This document shows, piece by piece, positions 37,066-45,734 of a stretch of DNA of 50,134 nucleotides (position 1 is the first letter of the stretch; the number at the start of each line of letters is the position of its first letter). The position numbers and the translations under genes were made by a program. The notes beneath the pieces were generated by a model. That model worked only from the letters and a program-made list of their open reading frames with translations, did not search any database and was not told the DNA's origin. Source of the stretch: Paracoccaceae bacterium (GTDB taxonomy: Bacteria; Pseudomonadota; Alphaproteobacteria; Rhodobacterales; Rhodobacteraceae); assembly GCA_002708925.1 (NCBI GenBank), contig PAPN01000048.1:1-50134 (forward strand). The letters run 5' to 3'.

Positions 37066-37290
37066 ATGAACGCCCCTTCAGACATTTCGATGAAAACCGA
37101 TGACGTCTTGCGGGTGGAGCTTGAGGTTTTTCGCCAGGAACACCGCGATCTGGACGAGGCGATCACCGCCATGGTGGACCGCGGCACCGCCGATCAGCTG
37201 ACGATCCAGCGCCTAAAGAAGAAAAAGCTGCGCCTGAAGGACATGATCGCCCTGATCGAGGACCGTTTGACGCCGGATATCATTGCGTAA
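37066..37290 (+). CDS. YdcH family protein (DUF465)
   Basis: 74-residue helical hairpin protein. The signature is EVFRQEHRDLDEAITAM, then QLTIQRLKKKKLRLKDMIALI. It is widespread in proteobacteria with no settled function. An internal ATG (MKTDDVL) 8 codons later is an alternative start. It lies 46 bases before purE, possibly co-transcribed. Confidence 0.88.
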   Translation: MNAPSDISMKTDDVLRVELEVFRQEHRDLDEAITAMVDRGTADQLTIQRLKKKKLRLKDMIALIEDRLTPDIIA

Positions 37291-37336
37291 ACGCCTGCCT
37301 TGGCTATAGTGCGCGCTCGCAGATAAGGGGCGCAGA

Positions 37337-37825
37337 ATGACTGACGTAAAAGTGGGCATCATCATGGGCAGCCAATCGGACTGGCCCACCATGAAAGAAG
37401 CAGCCGATGTGCTGGACGAGCTGGGCATCGCCTATGAGGCAAAGATCGTCTCGGCGCACCGCACGCCTGATCGTCTGTGGACCTATGGCAAAACCGCCGT
37501 TGATCGTGGCCTGCATGTGATCATCGCCGGCGCGGGCGGGGCGGCGCATCTGCCGGGCATGATGGCCTCGAAAACCCGGGTGCCGGTGATCGGCGTCCCG
37601 GTGCAAACCAAGGCCCTGTCCGGTGTCGATAGCCTCTATTCCATCCTGCAAATGCCGCGCGGCTTTCCCGTGGCCACCATGGCCATTGGCGGTGCGGGCG
37701 CGAAAAACGCGGGCCTGATGGCCGCCGGCATTCTGGCCACTAATGACCCTGAAATCGCCCAGCGGCTGGACGCCTGGCGCGATGCTCTGTCTGCCTCGAT
37801 CCCGCAGGAGCCTTCGGATGACTGA
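37337..37825 (+). CDS. purE: 5-(carboxyamino)imidazole ribonucleotide mutase
   Basis: Class I PurE, step of de novo purine synthesis converting N5-CAIR to CAIR. It has 162 residues. Motifs are [26 protein letters not shown] with the catalytic His, [12 protein letters not shown] and the C-terminal [19 protein letters not shown] precedes the ATG. It overlaps purK by 8 bases. Confidence 0.97.
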   Translation: MTDVKVGIIMGSQSDWPTMKEAADVLDELGIAYEAKIVSAHRTPDRLWTYGKTAVDRGLHVIIAGAGGAAHLPGMMASKTRVPVIGVPVQTKALSGVDSLYSILQMPRGFPVATMAIGGAGAKNAGLMAAGILATNDPEIAQRLDAWRDALSASIPQEPSDD

Positions 37826-38885
37826 CGCACTGCAAACCGGCGCAACCATTGGCATTCTGGGCGGCGGCCAGCTGGGCCGTATGCTGTCTGTCGCGGCCGC
37901 GCGGCTGGGATTCAAGACCCACATCTTTGAACCGGGCGCCAACCCGCCCGCCGCTGACGTGGCCCATACCGTGACCACCGCCGCCTACGAGGACGAGGAC
38001 GCCCTGCGCGCCTTTGCCGCCACCGTGGACGTGATCACGTATGAGTTTGAAAACATCCCCCCCTCGGCGCTGGACATTCTGGAATCGCTGAAGCCGATCC
38101 GCCCGAACCGCCGGGCGCTGGCCGTCAGCCAGGACCGCCTGACCGAGAAGGCCTTCCTGACCGAGCTGGGCCTGCAAACCGCCCCCTTTGCCGCCGTCGA
38201 TGATGACATTGACCTGGCCGAGGCCATCGCGGAAATCGGCATCCCTGCCATTCTGAAAACCCGCCGCTTTGGCTATGACGGTAAGGGCCAATCGCGCCTG
38301 AAATCCGCCGATGATGCCGAAAAGGCGCTGGCGGATATGGCCGGTGCGCCCGCGATCCTCGAAGGTTTTGTCAACTTCACCCACGAGGTCTCGGTGATCG
38401 GCACCCGCGCTGCGGACGGGCAGGTCTCCTGCTTTGACCCCGGCGAAAACGTCCACCGCGATGGGATTTTGCACACCACCACCGTGCCCGCCAACCTGAC
38501 CGGCAGCCAGAAAATGGATGCCGTGCTGCTGACCGGCAAGATCCTGAACGCGCTGAAATATGTCGGCACCATGGGGGTGGAACTGTTTGTCACGCCGCGG
38601 GGCCTGATCGTGAATGAAATCGCCCCGCGCGTGCATAATTCCGGCCATTGGACGCAAAACGGCTGCGCCATCGACCAGTTCGAGCAACACATCCGCGCCG
38701 TTGCGGGCTGGCCTCTGGGCGATGGCTCGCGTCATTCGGACGTGGTGATGGAGAACCTGATCGGAGACGACATGGACCGCGTTCCCGAAATTTCCGCCGA
38801 GCCGAACGCCGCGCTGCATCTATACGGTAAGGCCGAGACGAAACCTGGCCGTAAAATGGGCCACGTGAACCGCATAACAGGCTGA
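37818..38885 (+). CDS. purK: 5-(carboxyamino)imidazole ribonucleotide synthase
   Basis: ATP-grasp enzyme making N5-CAIR from AIR, bicarbonate and ATP; it hands product to PurE. It has 355 residues. The N-terminal loop is [17 protein letters not shown], then TYEFENIP, the ATP-grasp core [28 protein letters not shown], and the metal/ATP end [14 protein letters not shown]. The ATG lies inside the end of purE, so translation is coupled. Confidence 0.97.
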   Translation: MTDALQTGATIGILGGGQLGRMLSVAAARLGFKTHIFEPGANPPAADVAHTVTTAAYEDEDALRAFAATVDVITYEFENIPPSALDILESLKPIRPNRRALAVSQDRLTEKAFLTELGLQTAPFAAVDDDIDLAEAIAEIGIPAILKTRRFGYDGKGQSRLKSADDAEKALADMAGAPAILEGFVNFTHEVSVIGTRAADGQVSCFDPGENVHRDGILHTTTVPANLTGSQKMDAVLLTGKILNALKYVGTMGVELFVTPRGLIVNEIAPRVHNSGHWTQNGCAIDQFEQHIRAVAGWPLGDGSRHSDVVMENLIGDDMDRVPEISAEPNAALHLYGKAETKPGRKMGHVNRITG

Positions 38886-38888
38886 TTT

Positions 38889-40001
38889 TCAGGCGATAAA
38901 ACGGGTGGCGGCCTCTCCGGCCAGATGTGTCACCCGCCCGCCTGCAATCGTTGCGCCAACGCGGCCATGCTGATCCAAAACCACCAGATCGGCGCGTTTT
39001 CCTGGCTCTAGGCTACCGCGATCCGACAGCCCCAACAGCCGCGCCGGACCGCTGGAGACCAGCCCCCAATCCCCCAGCATCAGCGCCGCCTGCAACGGCG
39101 CAGGATAGTGATAATCCGAGGCCAGCGCATTCCCGATCCCGTCGCCAATCAACTGGGCCGCGCTGACATTTCCAGAATGCGAGCCCCCGCGCACCACATT
39201 CGGTGCCCCCAGAATGACAGGATCACCGGCAGCCGCCGCAGCCTCGGCCGCCTCTTGGGTTTCGGGGAATTCAGCAACGCGCAGCCCCAGCCTGCGGGCC
39301 GTCGCCCGGCCCTGCGCCGTGCAGTCATCGTGGCTGCCCATGATCACCCCCATTTCCCCCAGTCGCGCAGCCAGCCCGGCCATCGCTGCCGGCACCTGAG
39401 GACCGGCCTCATGCAGCCGCTTCAGCAGCGCATGATGCGCCTCGGGCGAGCGCCCGCTTTTCAGCGCCTGCCCCGTCAAACGCGGAGGCCGCTTGCCCTT
39501 GGCCAGGGCGTCATGCGGCAGGTGATCATTGAACACCACAAAGCCAATACCGTGACGCTGCACCAGATCGGCAATCGCGTCGTAATCATCCAGAAGATGG
39601 GTTTCAAACCGCAATTGCACGCGCATATCCGTGCCTAATGTCCGATAGCGCGCCAGGGCTTCGATCATACGGCGGGCGAAATCAGGGCCGCGCATTCCGC
39701 CTTCCCAGCTCCAGAATTGCGCCAGCATGGCGGTGGTGATCCCGTTCGCCGCCAGATCGGCCTCGGCCGAGGCCAGACCCACCGCCAGATCCGTCATCGC
39801 CCCACGGCGCGGTGCCAGATGGCGTTCGAACCCGTCCCCATGCGCGTCAATAATCCCCGGCAGGATGCGAAATCCGGACAGATCAATGCGCCGCCCCACG
39901 GGCGCCTGCGCAATCACCCCGCCCGCAATCGACAGCGGCGCGTAATCCACACCGCCAGGGCGCAAAACCTGCGCATTTTCAAAGGTCAGAGAAAGGCTCA
40001 T
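38889..40001 (-). CDS. phnM: PhnM, ribose-1-methylphosphonate 5-triphosphate diphosphatase family
   Basis: Amidohydrolase of the C-P lyase route that removes pyrophosphate from alkylphosphonate ribose triphosphate. It has 370 residues, the normal length. The first metal motif is IIDAHGDGFERH, then FNDHLPHDALAKGKRPPR, a GSHDD motif (VIMGSHDDCTAQGRA), GAPNVVRGGSHSGN and ALASDYHYPAPL. No other phn gene is nearby. It begins immediately after the stop of a decayed hydrolase gene on the same strand. It may work with a C-P lyase elsewhere or on another substrate. Confidence 0.88.
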   Translation of the reverse strand: MSLSLTFENAQVLRPGGVDYAPLSIAGGVIAQAPVGRRIDLSGFRILPGIIDAHGDGFERHLAPRRGAMTDLAVGLASAEADLAANGITTAMLAQFWSWEGGMRGPDFARRMIEALARYRTLGTDMRVQLRFETHLLDDYDAIADLVQRHGIGFVVFNDHLPHDALAKGKRPPRLTGQALKSGRSPEAHHALLKRLHEAGPQVPAAMAGLAARLGEMGVIMGSHDDCTAQGRATARRLGLRVAEFPETQEAAEAAAAAGDPVILGAPNVVRGGSHSGNVSAAQLIGDGIGNALASDYHYPAPLQAALMLGDWGLVSSGPARLLGLSDRGSLEPGKRADLVVLDQHGRVGATIAGGRVTHLAGEAATRFIA

Positions 40002-40280
40002 CTATTTCTCAGGCAGCGTCAGAAACGCCCACCCCCATGTCATATCGGGATCGAATGCCCCTTTCTCGATGAATTCCGGAACCTGCGCAATCATCAGAGG
40101 ATTGTTCATGATGAAAGTATGGATGACGGGCAACACGATATGATCCGCCATTCCGGCAACGCGGGTCCAGCCGGCTGAAACCTTCCCATCGGCCGGGCCG
40201 TTGATCCAGTCAAACGGCTCCAACTGGCCCAATGTCCACCAGCTCGGCCCCGGCATTCAGAGGCGACAACATCACGTCAC
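40002..40280 (-). pseudogene. Remnant of an alpha/beta-hydrolase (lipase-like) gene, frameshifted and deleted
   Basis: Two frames hold pieces of one protein. One frame reads [15 protein letters not shown], the nucleophile-elbow-proximal part of such lipases. The other continues [15 protein letters not shown] and then jumps to [31 protein letters not shown] with the catalytic His. The frames would join if GGACATT were GGACACATT, that is, a lost 2-base repeat unit. The section between WINGPA and DGKVS in intact relatives, and the whole N-terminal half with the catalytic Ser, are missing. The 84-residue frame at 40002-40256 is probably not functional. The stop abuts phnM. Confidence 0.7.
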
Positions 40281-40756
40281 AATCGCGAATAGGCTGCGGG
40301 ATAGACCAGTTCCGCCATGATGCCGGCGTTTTCAGACCGGATCGGATAGAGCAACGTGTTTTCCCGCGAAAAAGGAGTCTCCAGCGCCTCGGCACTGCTG
40401 CGGGTAAAGCCGAAGCGCTGATAATACCGGGCGTTGCCCAGCACCGTCACCGCGCCGGCGTCCACCTTGCGCGCTTCGTCCAGAATCGCCCGGACCAGAT
40501 CGCTGCCAATCCCCTGCCCGCGCCGCTCGGGGGACACCGCAATCGAGGACAGAATGAACCAGGCTGGCGGATGACGGTGGCGCGTCAGGCTGACATGGCC
40601 GTGCACTTTGCCCCCGTCCTCCCAGACCAGCTCCGCAGCGATATCGCCCGCTTCTCGCAGGGCTTGCACCAGCCAGGCCTCGTAGCTGCGTTTGTAGGAG
40701 CGGCCCATCAAGGCCGCCACCTGGAAATAATCTGACGGCAACAGGGCCCGGATCAT
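40277..40756 (-). CDS. GNAT family N-acetyltransferase (YhbS-like)
   Basis: It has 159 residues. A full GNAT fold is seen: IRALLPSDYFQVAALM start, HVSLTRHRHPPAWFIL, the acetyl-CoA loop SPERRGQGIGSDLVRAIL, then VTVLGNARYYQRFGFTRS. The substrate is unknown. The ATG at 40756 is chosen over an upstream in-frame start without a site. Its stop overlaps the start of the hydrolase remnant, so the deletion that created the remnant may have brought this gene next to phnM. Confidence 0.88.
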   Translation of the reverse strand: MIRALLPSDYFQVAALMGRSYKRSYEAWLVQALREAGDIAAELVWEDGGKVHGHVSLTRHRHPPAWFILSSIAVSPERRGQGIGSDLVRAILDEARKVDAGAVTVLGNARYYQRFGFTRSSAEALETPFSRENTLLYPIRSENAGIMAELVYPAAYSRL

Positions 40757-40901
40757 TCGAAAAACTCTTCCAAAACAAGCTACTAGAGCAACCGTTCTAT
40801 AGAGTATCGTGCCAGCCGCCGATGGCAAGGCTCGCCATCAAGTTTTCCACACTTTTTACGAGAATATTAACGTAACGAAATTCACGTCAATCACAGCCGT
40901 G
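40757..40901. other. 145-base A/T-richer spacer
   Basis: Between two minus-strand genes. It contains a GATGGC/GCCATC inverted repeat at 40821-40839 without a T-run on either useful side, and no gene that I can support. Confidence 0.4.
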
Positions 40902-41711
40902 CTAAACCAACCCGTGAGACTTGAGACTATTGCGGATTTTCAAAGCGGCCTGATTGTGCAGCTTGGGGTTTGGCAAATCCGCAGCGGCAAATGCCTCCAT
41001 CTGTCCGAAAACCATGCCTTTTGTGCCCGCTTCCTGTGCCTCATCGTCCGGTGTAATGGCAATCACATCGGCGCATCTTTTCCGCACCGGCTCAAGCAGG
41101 CGTTCATCCAAAAACGGATCAAGCCTTTGTTCTTCCTTCGGTTTTTGCATCCACACCACGAATGTTGGCCGGTCGATCCGCCGTACCATTCCAATCAACG
41201 AGGTCAGCCAGATCTTGCGGCAATCCCGTACGATCTTCTCAAACGCCCGCGGAGACGTGCGCCGCAATTTCCGCAACAAGTGACCGACAAAGTGAAACTC
41301 GGTAAAGTCCAGTTGCGGGTACATCGTCGTCAACGCAGGGCGCACTTTGATGAACCTGTCATTTCTGCGCGGATGAACTGCGTAAAAATTATTCGTTACA
41401 TATTGTGGCCCCATCACCTGCAAAACCGCAAACTCAGCCCCCCGAGCGATATTCAGCACCGTCGGATCCGTGCGAAACGTCTCGATCCCGGCATTGACTA
41501 CCCCCAGATTCACGCTGGTCAGGCCGGTCCAATCCTCCACCAAAGACGGATAGGGCCGCGCAATGAATTTCCCGTAAGTCTCTGTTCCGCCGATGAAAAC
41601 GCCGTATGGCGCATCCAGTGATCGTTCTGGCCCCCGAAAATGAAGCCGGTCCTGGCCGTAGCCACATGTCAGATAATCCAGGGCCCCCGCCCCGGTATGT
41701 TCATAGGTCAT
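40902..41711 (-). CDS. DUF6473 family protein
   Basis: It has about 269 residues from the chosen start. The N-terminus GAGALDYLTCGYGQDRLHF, then FRGPERSLDAPYGVFIGGTE and TYGKFIARPYPSLVED, fits the roseobacter DUF6473 family. GLTSVNLGVVNAGIETFRTD resembles SGNH-like or sulfotransferase-neighbour proteins. Function unknown. The start is uncertain: ATG at 41711 matches the usual family start, ATG at 41723 has the better upstream GGTGA. Base composition is less G+C-rich than in the genes around it. Confidence 0.75.
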   Translation of the reverse strand: MTYEHTGAGALDYLTCGYGQDRLHFRGPERSLDAPYGVFIGGTETYGKFIARPYPSLVEDWTGLTSVNLGVVNAGIETFRTDPTVLNIARGAEFAVLQVMGPQYVTNNFYAVHPRRNDRFIKVRPALTTMYPQLDFTEFHFVGHLLRKLRRTSPRAFEKIVRDCRKIWLTSLIGMVRRIDRPTFVVWMQKPKEEQRLDPFLDERLLEPVRKRCADVIAITPDDEAQEAGTKGMVFGQMEAFAAADLPNPKLHNQAALKIRNSLKSHGLV

Positions 41712-41762
41712 CTCACCCACCATATTTTCACCCAAGTCAGAGAGTCGCGCACAGAACTTGAC

Positions 41763-41817
41763 AATTCGCTAATGGGCGAATTTGAGTAACATTTCGCACA
41801 TATGCTGCGTATGCAGC
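41763..41817 (+). promoter_or_regulatory. Inverted repeats upstream of the hydroxybutyryl-CoA dehydrogenase gene
   Basis: AATTCGC-N6-GCGAATT (41763-41782) is a perfect 7-bp inverted repeat. GCTGC-GTAT-GCAGC (41804-41817) is a second. They lie in the 153-base divergent spacer and are candidates for an operator of an acyl-CoA-responsive regulator; the regulator is not identified. Confidence 0.45.
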
Positions 41818-41864
41818 GTAGTGTTGGGCGTGAACATGACGCCCGAACCGAGGAAGGAACTCTT

Positions 41865-42740
41865 ATGGAAATCAAGACTGTCGGCGTGATTGGCGCAGGC
41901 CAGATGGGCAACGGAATTGCACATGTGATGGCAATGGCGGGCTACGACGTTCTGCTGAATGACATCAGCCAGGATTCGTTGGATAAGGCCCTGAAAACCA
42001 TCGAAAAAAACATGGACCGCCAGGTCAGCAAAGACCAGATCACCGCCGCAGCCAAAGAGGGCGCCCTGGCACGCATTTCGGCCACGGCAACGCTGTCCGA
42101 TCTTGGCAAAACCGATCTGGTCATCGAATCGGCCACCGAAAAAGAAGCGGTCAAAAGCGCGATTTTCGAACAGCTGATCCCTCATCTGGAGCCGCACACG
42201 ATCCTGACGTCGAACACCTCGTCGATCTCGATCACGCGTCTGGCCAGCCGCACAGACCGGCCCGAAAAATTCATGGGGCTGCACTTCATGAATCCGGTTC
42301 CGGTGATGAAACTGGTCGAGCTGATCCGCGGAATCGCCACCGACGATGACACCTATCAAACCTGTCTGGAAATCGTGTCCAGGCTGAACAAAACCGCCGC
42401 CTCAGCCGAGGATTTTCCCGCCTTCATCGTGAACCGCATCCTGGTGCCGATGATCAACGAGGCCTGCTATACCCTGTACGAGGGCGTGGGCGACGTGGCC
42501 TCGATCGACAGCGCGATGAAACTGGGGGCGAACCACCCGATGGGCCCTCTGGAACTGGCGGATTTCATCGGTCTGGACACCTGTCTGTCGATCATGCAGG
42601 TGCTGTATGATGGGCTGGCGGATACCAAATACCGCCCCTGCCCCCTGCTGGTGAAATACGTCGAGGCCGGATGGCTGGGCCGCAAAACCAAACGCGGGTT
42701 CTATGACTACACCGGAGAAACGCCCGTTCCCACGCGTTAA
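41865..42740 (+). CDS. 3-hydroxybutyryl-CoA dehydrogenase
   Basis: NAD(P)-dependent oxidation of 3-hydroxyacyl-CoA, serving short-chain fatty acid or polyhydroxybutyrate-linked metabolism. It has 291 residues. The Rossmann loop is VGVIGAGQMGNGIAHVMAMA, followed by the catalytic region LTSNTSSISITRLA, GLHFMNPVPVMKLVELI with the active His, and NRILVPMINEACYTL. The end YVEAGWLGRKTKRGFYDY is the family signature. AGGAAGGA precedes the ATG. Monocistronic, ending in a hairpin. Confidence 0.95.
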   Translation: MEIKTVGVIGAGQMGNGIAHVMAMAGYDVLLNDISQDSLDKALKTIEKNMDRQVSKDQITAAAKEGALARISATATLSDLGKTDLVIESATEKEAVKSAIFEQLIPHLEPHTILTSNTSSISITRLASRTDRPEKFMGLHFMNPVPVMKLVELIRGIATDDDTYQTCLEIVSRLNKTAASAEDFPAFIVNRILVPMINEACYTLYEGVGDVASIDSAMKLGANHPMGPLELADFIGLDTCLSIMQVLYDGLADTKYRPCPLLVKYVEAGWLGRKTKRGFYDYTGETPVPTR

Positions 42741-42749
42741 ACAATCAAG

Positions 42750-42770
42750 GCGCTCGGCCCCGTCGGGCGC
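42750..42770. terminator. Hairpin between convergent genes
   Basis: GCGCTCGG / TCGGGCGC stem with two G-T pairs and a 5-base loop. It fills the gap between the dehydrogenase stop and the acyltransferase stop. Only short T-runs follow, so it is a weak or bidirectional terminator. Confidence 0.55.
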
Positions 42771-43649
42771 TTAGTCATCCGTCAAAGACAGGGTATGCTC
42801 GCGCAGCCAGGCCATGAACCCGCGTGGATCCGTGCTAAGCAGCGCCATCTGATCATCCGTCAGCGGCGCGCCAACAATCGGTTTTTGCGGCTTATTACAA
42901 CTGTGAACGATTTCGTGCAGCAGCAGGCTCTGGCGCAAAACCGGAGAAATCCTGTTCGCGATCTGATACCAGCGCGAATTCGATCCGGGGAAAAAGATCG
43001 GCACCACCCGCGCACCCGAGCGGCGGATCATCTGCGCGGTGAACACGTTCCACTCGGCCTCGATTGCCGGGCCGAACCAGGTCTTGGACGCGCTGACGAC
43101 GCCAGAGGGAAACACCGAAATAACACCGCCCTGTTTCAGGTTGGCCATGGCCTGGGCCCGCATTTCAACAAATTTGCGCTGCGCATCGTCCTCATGTGGG
43201 AAGGGCACCGGGATCAGAAAGGACGAGGCCTCTGCGTCGATGCCCGTCAGCAGCGCACGGGTCAGAATCTTATAATCCTTCCGGCGGCGTCCGATCAGAT
43301 CCGCCAGAATCATCCCGTCCACCATGCCATGCGGGTGATTGGCCACAACCACAACGGGGCCTTCGGCGGGGATGCGATCAATCTGCGTCTGCGGCGTTTG
43401 CAGCGAAATACCCATCACATCCAGCGCTGCCCGCCAGAACGGTTGCCCCTGCGGCGCGCCCTGTTTTTCGAATTTCCGGATCATCCGCAGGATCGTCAGC
43501 TTGCCGGTCAGCCACTCGATCGTTTTGATGATGGTCGCGGTCAAAGAGCTGTCAAACGTGCTGGCATAGGTCAGGCTCCGGCGGTCATACGTGTTATGCA
43601 CGACCTGAGGGCTGTCCTGAATCTTGGCCGAAGTGTTTTCCACGTTCAC
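42771..43649 (-). CDS. PlsC-like lysophospholipid acyltransferase
   Basis: Membrane-associated acyltransferase of the phosphate acyltransferase superfamily. It has 292 residues. The catalytic His-Asp motif is VVVANHPHGMVDGMIL, of the NHP-x-G-x-x-D type seen in OlsA/hemolysin-like members. The next motif is GGVISVFPSGVVSASK (the EGT/FPSG motif), and VVPIFFPGSNSRW is the last. The acceptor could be a lyso-lipid or lyso-ornithine lipid. The start is a GTG; a second GTG two codons later is possible. Confidence 0.88.
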   Translation of the reverse strand: MNVENTSAKIQDSPQVVHNTYDRRSLTYASTFDSSLTATIIKTIEWLTGKLTILRMIRKFEKQGAPQGQPFWRAALDVMGISLQTPQTQIDRIPAEGPVVVVANHPHGMVDGMILADLIGRRRKDYKILTRALLTGIDAEASSFLIPVPFPHEDDAQRKFVEMRAQAMANLKQGGVISVFPSGVVSASKTWFGPAIEAEWNVFTAQMIRRSGARVVPIFFPGSNSRWYQIANRISPVLRQSLLLHEIVHSCNKPQKPIVGAPLTDDQMALLSTDPRGFMAWLREHTLSLTDD

Positions 43650-43679
43650 CGCACTGTTCCCGCTGCGCCGCGTGGGCGC

Positions 43680-43958
43680 TTACATGTCTTCTCCGAAACG
43701 GTCGGCCACCAATGTTTCCAGCGCCTGCGCAAGCGCGCCGGCATCTGGCCCCGACGTCCGCACCTCAATAGAGGTTCCCTTGGAGGCTGCCAACATCAAA
43801 AGCCCCATAATACTGTCCCCCGAGGCGGACATCCCATCCCGAGTGATTTCAGCATTGGCATCGAACCCCTCGACCACCTCGACCAGCTTGGCCGATGCGC
43901 GGGCGTGAAGCCCCTTTTCGTTGATGATTTGCAGGGTACGCGAATTATTGTCGGTCAT
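43680..43958 (-). CDS. HPr family phosphocarrier protein
   Basis: Phosphocarrier of a regulatory PTS. It has 92 residues. The His phosphorylated by enzyme I is H18 in NEKGLHARASAKL. The regulatory Ser is S49 in SASGDSIMGLLMLAA, the target of the HprK encoded upstream. The ATG at 43958 is chosen over a GTG two codons earlier. It follows the EIIA gene, with the EIIA stop only a few bases before its start. No sugar permease is nearby. Confidence 0.95.
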   Translation of the reverse strand: MTDNNSRTLQIINEKGLHARASAKLVEVVEGFDANAEITRDGMSASGDSIMGLLMLAASKGTSIEVRTSGPDAGALAQALETLVADRFGEDM

Positions 43959-43963
43959 GTTCA

Positions 43964-44356
43964 CTAATCTTTAGAGATATTCTGACTGTCTATATACTTA
44001 CGGCCGGCCTCGGTTGCAGCACGAACGGCGGTGGCGACGTCCATATGGCGGCTTTTGGCCAGCTTGATCAGCATCGGCAGATTTGCCCCATACAGAATCC
44101 GGCGCCCATGGGGCTGGCACGCCATCAAAGACAGGTTCGAGGGCGAGCCACCAAACATATCGGTCACGACAACCACGCCTTCGCCGCCATCCACGGCATC
44201 TGCGGCCTCGCAGATTTCACGCTGTTTCTGGGTGCGGTCGTGCTCATTCTCGATCGAGATCGCCTGAATCCCGCTCTGCGCTCCGACGACATGCTCCACG
44301 GCGGCCAGGTATTCCTTGGCCAGCCCCCCATGCGCGACGATGACGATGCCGATCAC
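43964..44356 (-). CDS. PTS EIIA component, mannose type
   Basis: 130-residue EIIA-Man domain. H9 in [14 protein letters not shown] is the phosphorylation site, and [17 protein letters not shown] is the family signature. Without EIIB/C/D partners it is likely a signalling output of HPr rather than a transport part, as proposed for alphaproteobacteria. It overlaps rapZ by 4 bases. Confidence 0.94.
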   Translation of the reverse strand: MIGIVIVAHGGLAKEYLAAVEHVVGAQSGIQAISIENEHDRTQKQREICEAADAVDGGEGVVVVTDMFGGSPSNLSLMACQPHGRRILYGANLPMLIKLAKSRHMDVATAVRAATEAGRKYIDSQNISKD

Positions 44357-45297
44357 GCTTTGTCTTCCTTCATATTCGCGCTCATTACTCCGGATCCGGG
44401 TGCTGGCGGCATAGCGTTTGCCTTCCGCTCGATTTCCCGATGCCTAGTTGACACCTGCCACCCCCGATCCGCAAGGGCCTTTGACAGCTTTTCTGCCATT
44501 GTCACCGAGCGATGCTGCCCCCCGGTACAGCCAAAACCAATCGCGAAATGCGCTTTACCCTCATCCCGGTAGGCGGGCAGCAACATTTCCGTAAGGTCAA
44601 GAACTCGCTGGAAAAACCCATCAAAACGATTGTCAGCACCGACATAGGCGGCCACCGGCGGCGCCCGCCCGTCAAGCGCCCGCAACGCGGCATCCCAATA
44701 CGGGTTGCGCAGGAACCGGCAGTCGAAGACCATGTCCATCCCGCGTGGCAATCCGCGTTTATAGGAAAACGAATTCACCGACACCGCCAGACTGCGCCCT
44801 TTGGCCCCGGCGAACAGGCGCTCGACCTCGGCTTTCAGGTCATGTGGCGTCATTTCAGAACTGTCGATCAGAATATCCGCGCGCGCCATGATCGGCACCA
44901 GCAGATCGCATTCGCGCTGAATGCCCTGATCGGGGCTCTCGGCCGGGGCCAAAGGGTGCCGTCTGCGCGTTTCGGAAAACCGCCGTAACAACACATCCTG
45001 CCGGCAATCCAGATAGAGCACCTCGGGTCGGATGTTGGGAATAGCGGACAGGTGATCAATCGTTTCGATCAGCGCATTCACCGAGAAATCCCGGTTCCGG
45101 ACGTCCAGCCCCAGCGCAACATCACTGCCCAGCGGCGGCCCTTCCAGCAGACGCGGCAGAAGCGTTAACGGCAAGTTATCGATCGCTTCGAACCCCAGAT
45201 CCTCAAGCGTCCGGATCGCCGTCGTCCGCCCCGCACCAGAGGGCCCAGTGATCAGAACGATCCGTTTGCGGGTCTGATTTTTGCTCTGCTCGGTCAT
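44353..45297 (-). CDS. rapZ: RapZ family RNase adapter/nucleotide-binding protein
   Basis: It has 314 residues. The N-terminal P-loop is [20 protein letters not shown], with G18-T26. The C-terminal RapZ-C domain has [25 protein letters not shown] and [15 protein letters not shown] [17 protein letters not shown]. In E. coli RapZ senses glucosamine-6-phosphate and guides RNase E to a small RNA. The role in alphaproteobacteria is not established. It lies 10 bases after hprK, inside the PTS operon. Confidence 0.95.
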   Translation of the reverse strand: MTEQSKNQTRKRIVLITGPSGAGRTTAIRTLEDLGFEAIDNLPLTLLPRLLEGPPLGSDVALGLDVRNRDFSVNALIETIDHLSAIPNIRPEVLYLDCRQDVLLRRFSETRRRHPLAPAESPDQGIQRECDLLVPIMARADILIDSSEMTPHDLKAEVERLFAGAKGRSLAVSVNSFSYKRGLPRGMDMVFDCRFLRNPYWDAALRALDGRAPPVAAYVGADNRFDGFFQRVLDLTEMLLPAYRDEGKAHFAIGFGCTGGQHRSVTMAEKLSKALADRGWQVSTRHREIERKANAMPPAPGSGVMSANMKEDKA

Positions 45298-45307
45298 GGG
45301 TTGGAAA

Positions 45308-45733
45308 TCACGCCTGCCGTCCGGCCCTCAAATACTGAAGAATCGCCGCAGCAAAATGCGGATGTGCAGCATTGTGAACGATTGGCAAAGAAACGCCCAG
45401 ACAAACCTTTTCACGCTGAGGTGGCAATCTGTGAGTTTCACGCTGATCCAGATCGACCCATAACGCCAGCCGCGTAGCCCCGGCCGGTTTTGCATTCAAG
45501 AGCCCGACGCCCCGCGCTTCGATCAGGCCGCTGATCGTGCCCACCGCATCGACCCAAAGCAAGGCCTCCTGACGCCAAACCCTGCAACCGTCATCGGCAA
45601 CCAACCTTGCACCATAAGCCATCAATTGCAGCGCCAGGCCGGATTTTCCCGTGCCGCTTTTGCCCAAAATGCAAACGGCGGCCCCATCGAAGGCCACCGC
45701 GCTTGCATGTAAAATACGGCCCGTTTCCGGCAC
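45308..45733 (-). CDS. hprK: HPr kinase/phosphorylase, short alphaproteobacterial form
   Basis: Phosphorylates the regulatory Ser of HPr. It has 141 residues, only the C-terminal kinase domain, as is usual in alphaproteobacteria. The P-loop is [17 protein letters not shown] (about 23-35), then [13 protein letters not shown] and the [11 protein letters not shown] signature. I place the start at GTG 45733, one base after the kinase stop (TGACGTG). The ATG at 45793 would overlap chvG by about 60 bases. Confidence 0.9.
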   Translation of the reverse strand: MPETGRILHASAVAFDGAAVCILGKSGTGKSGLALQLMAYGARLVADDGCRVWRQEALLWVDAVGTISGLIEARGVGLLNAKPAGATRLALWVDLDQRETHRLPPQREKVCLGVSLPIVHNAAHPHFAAAILQYLRAGRQA

Positions 45734-45734
45734 G

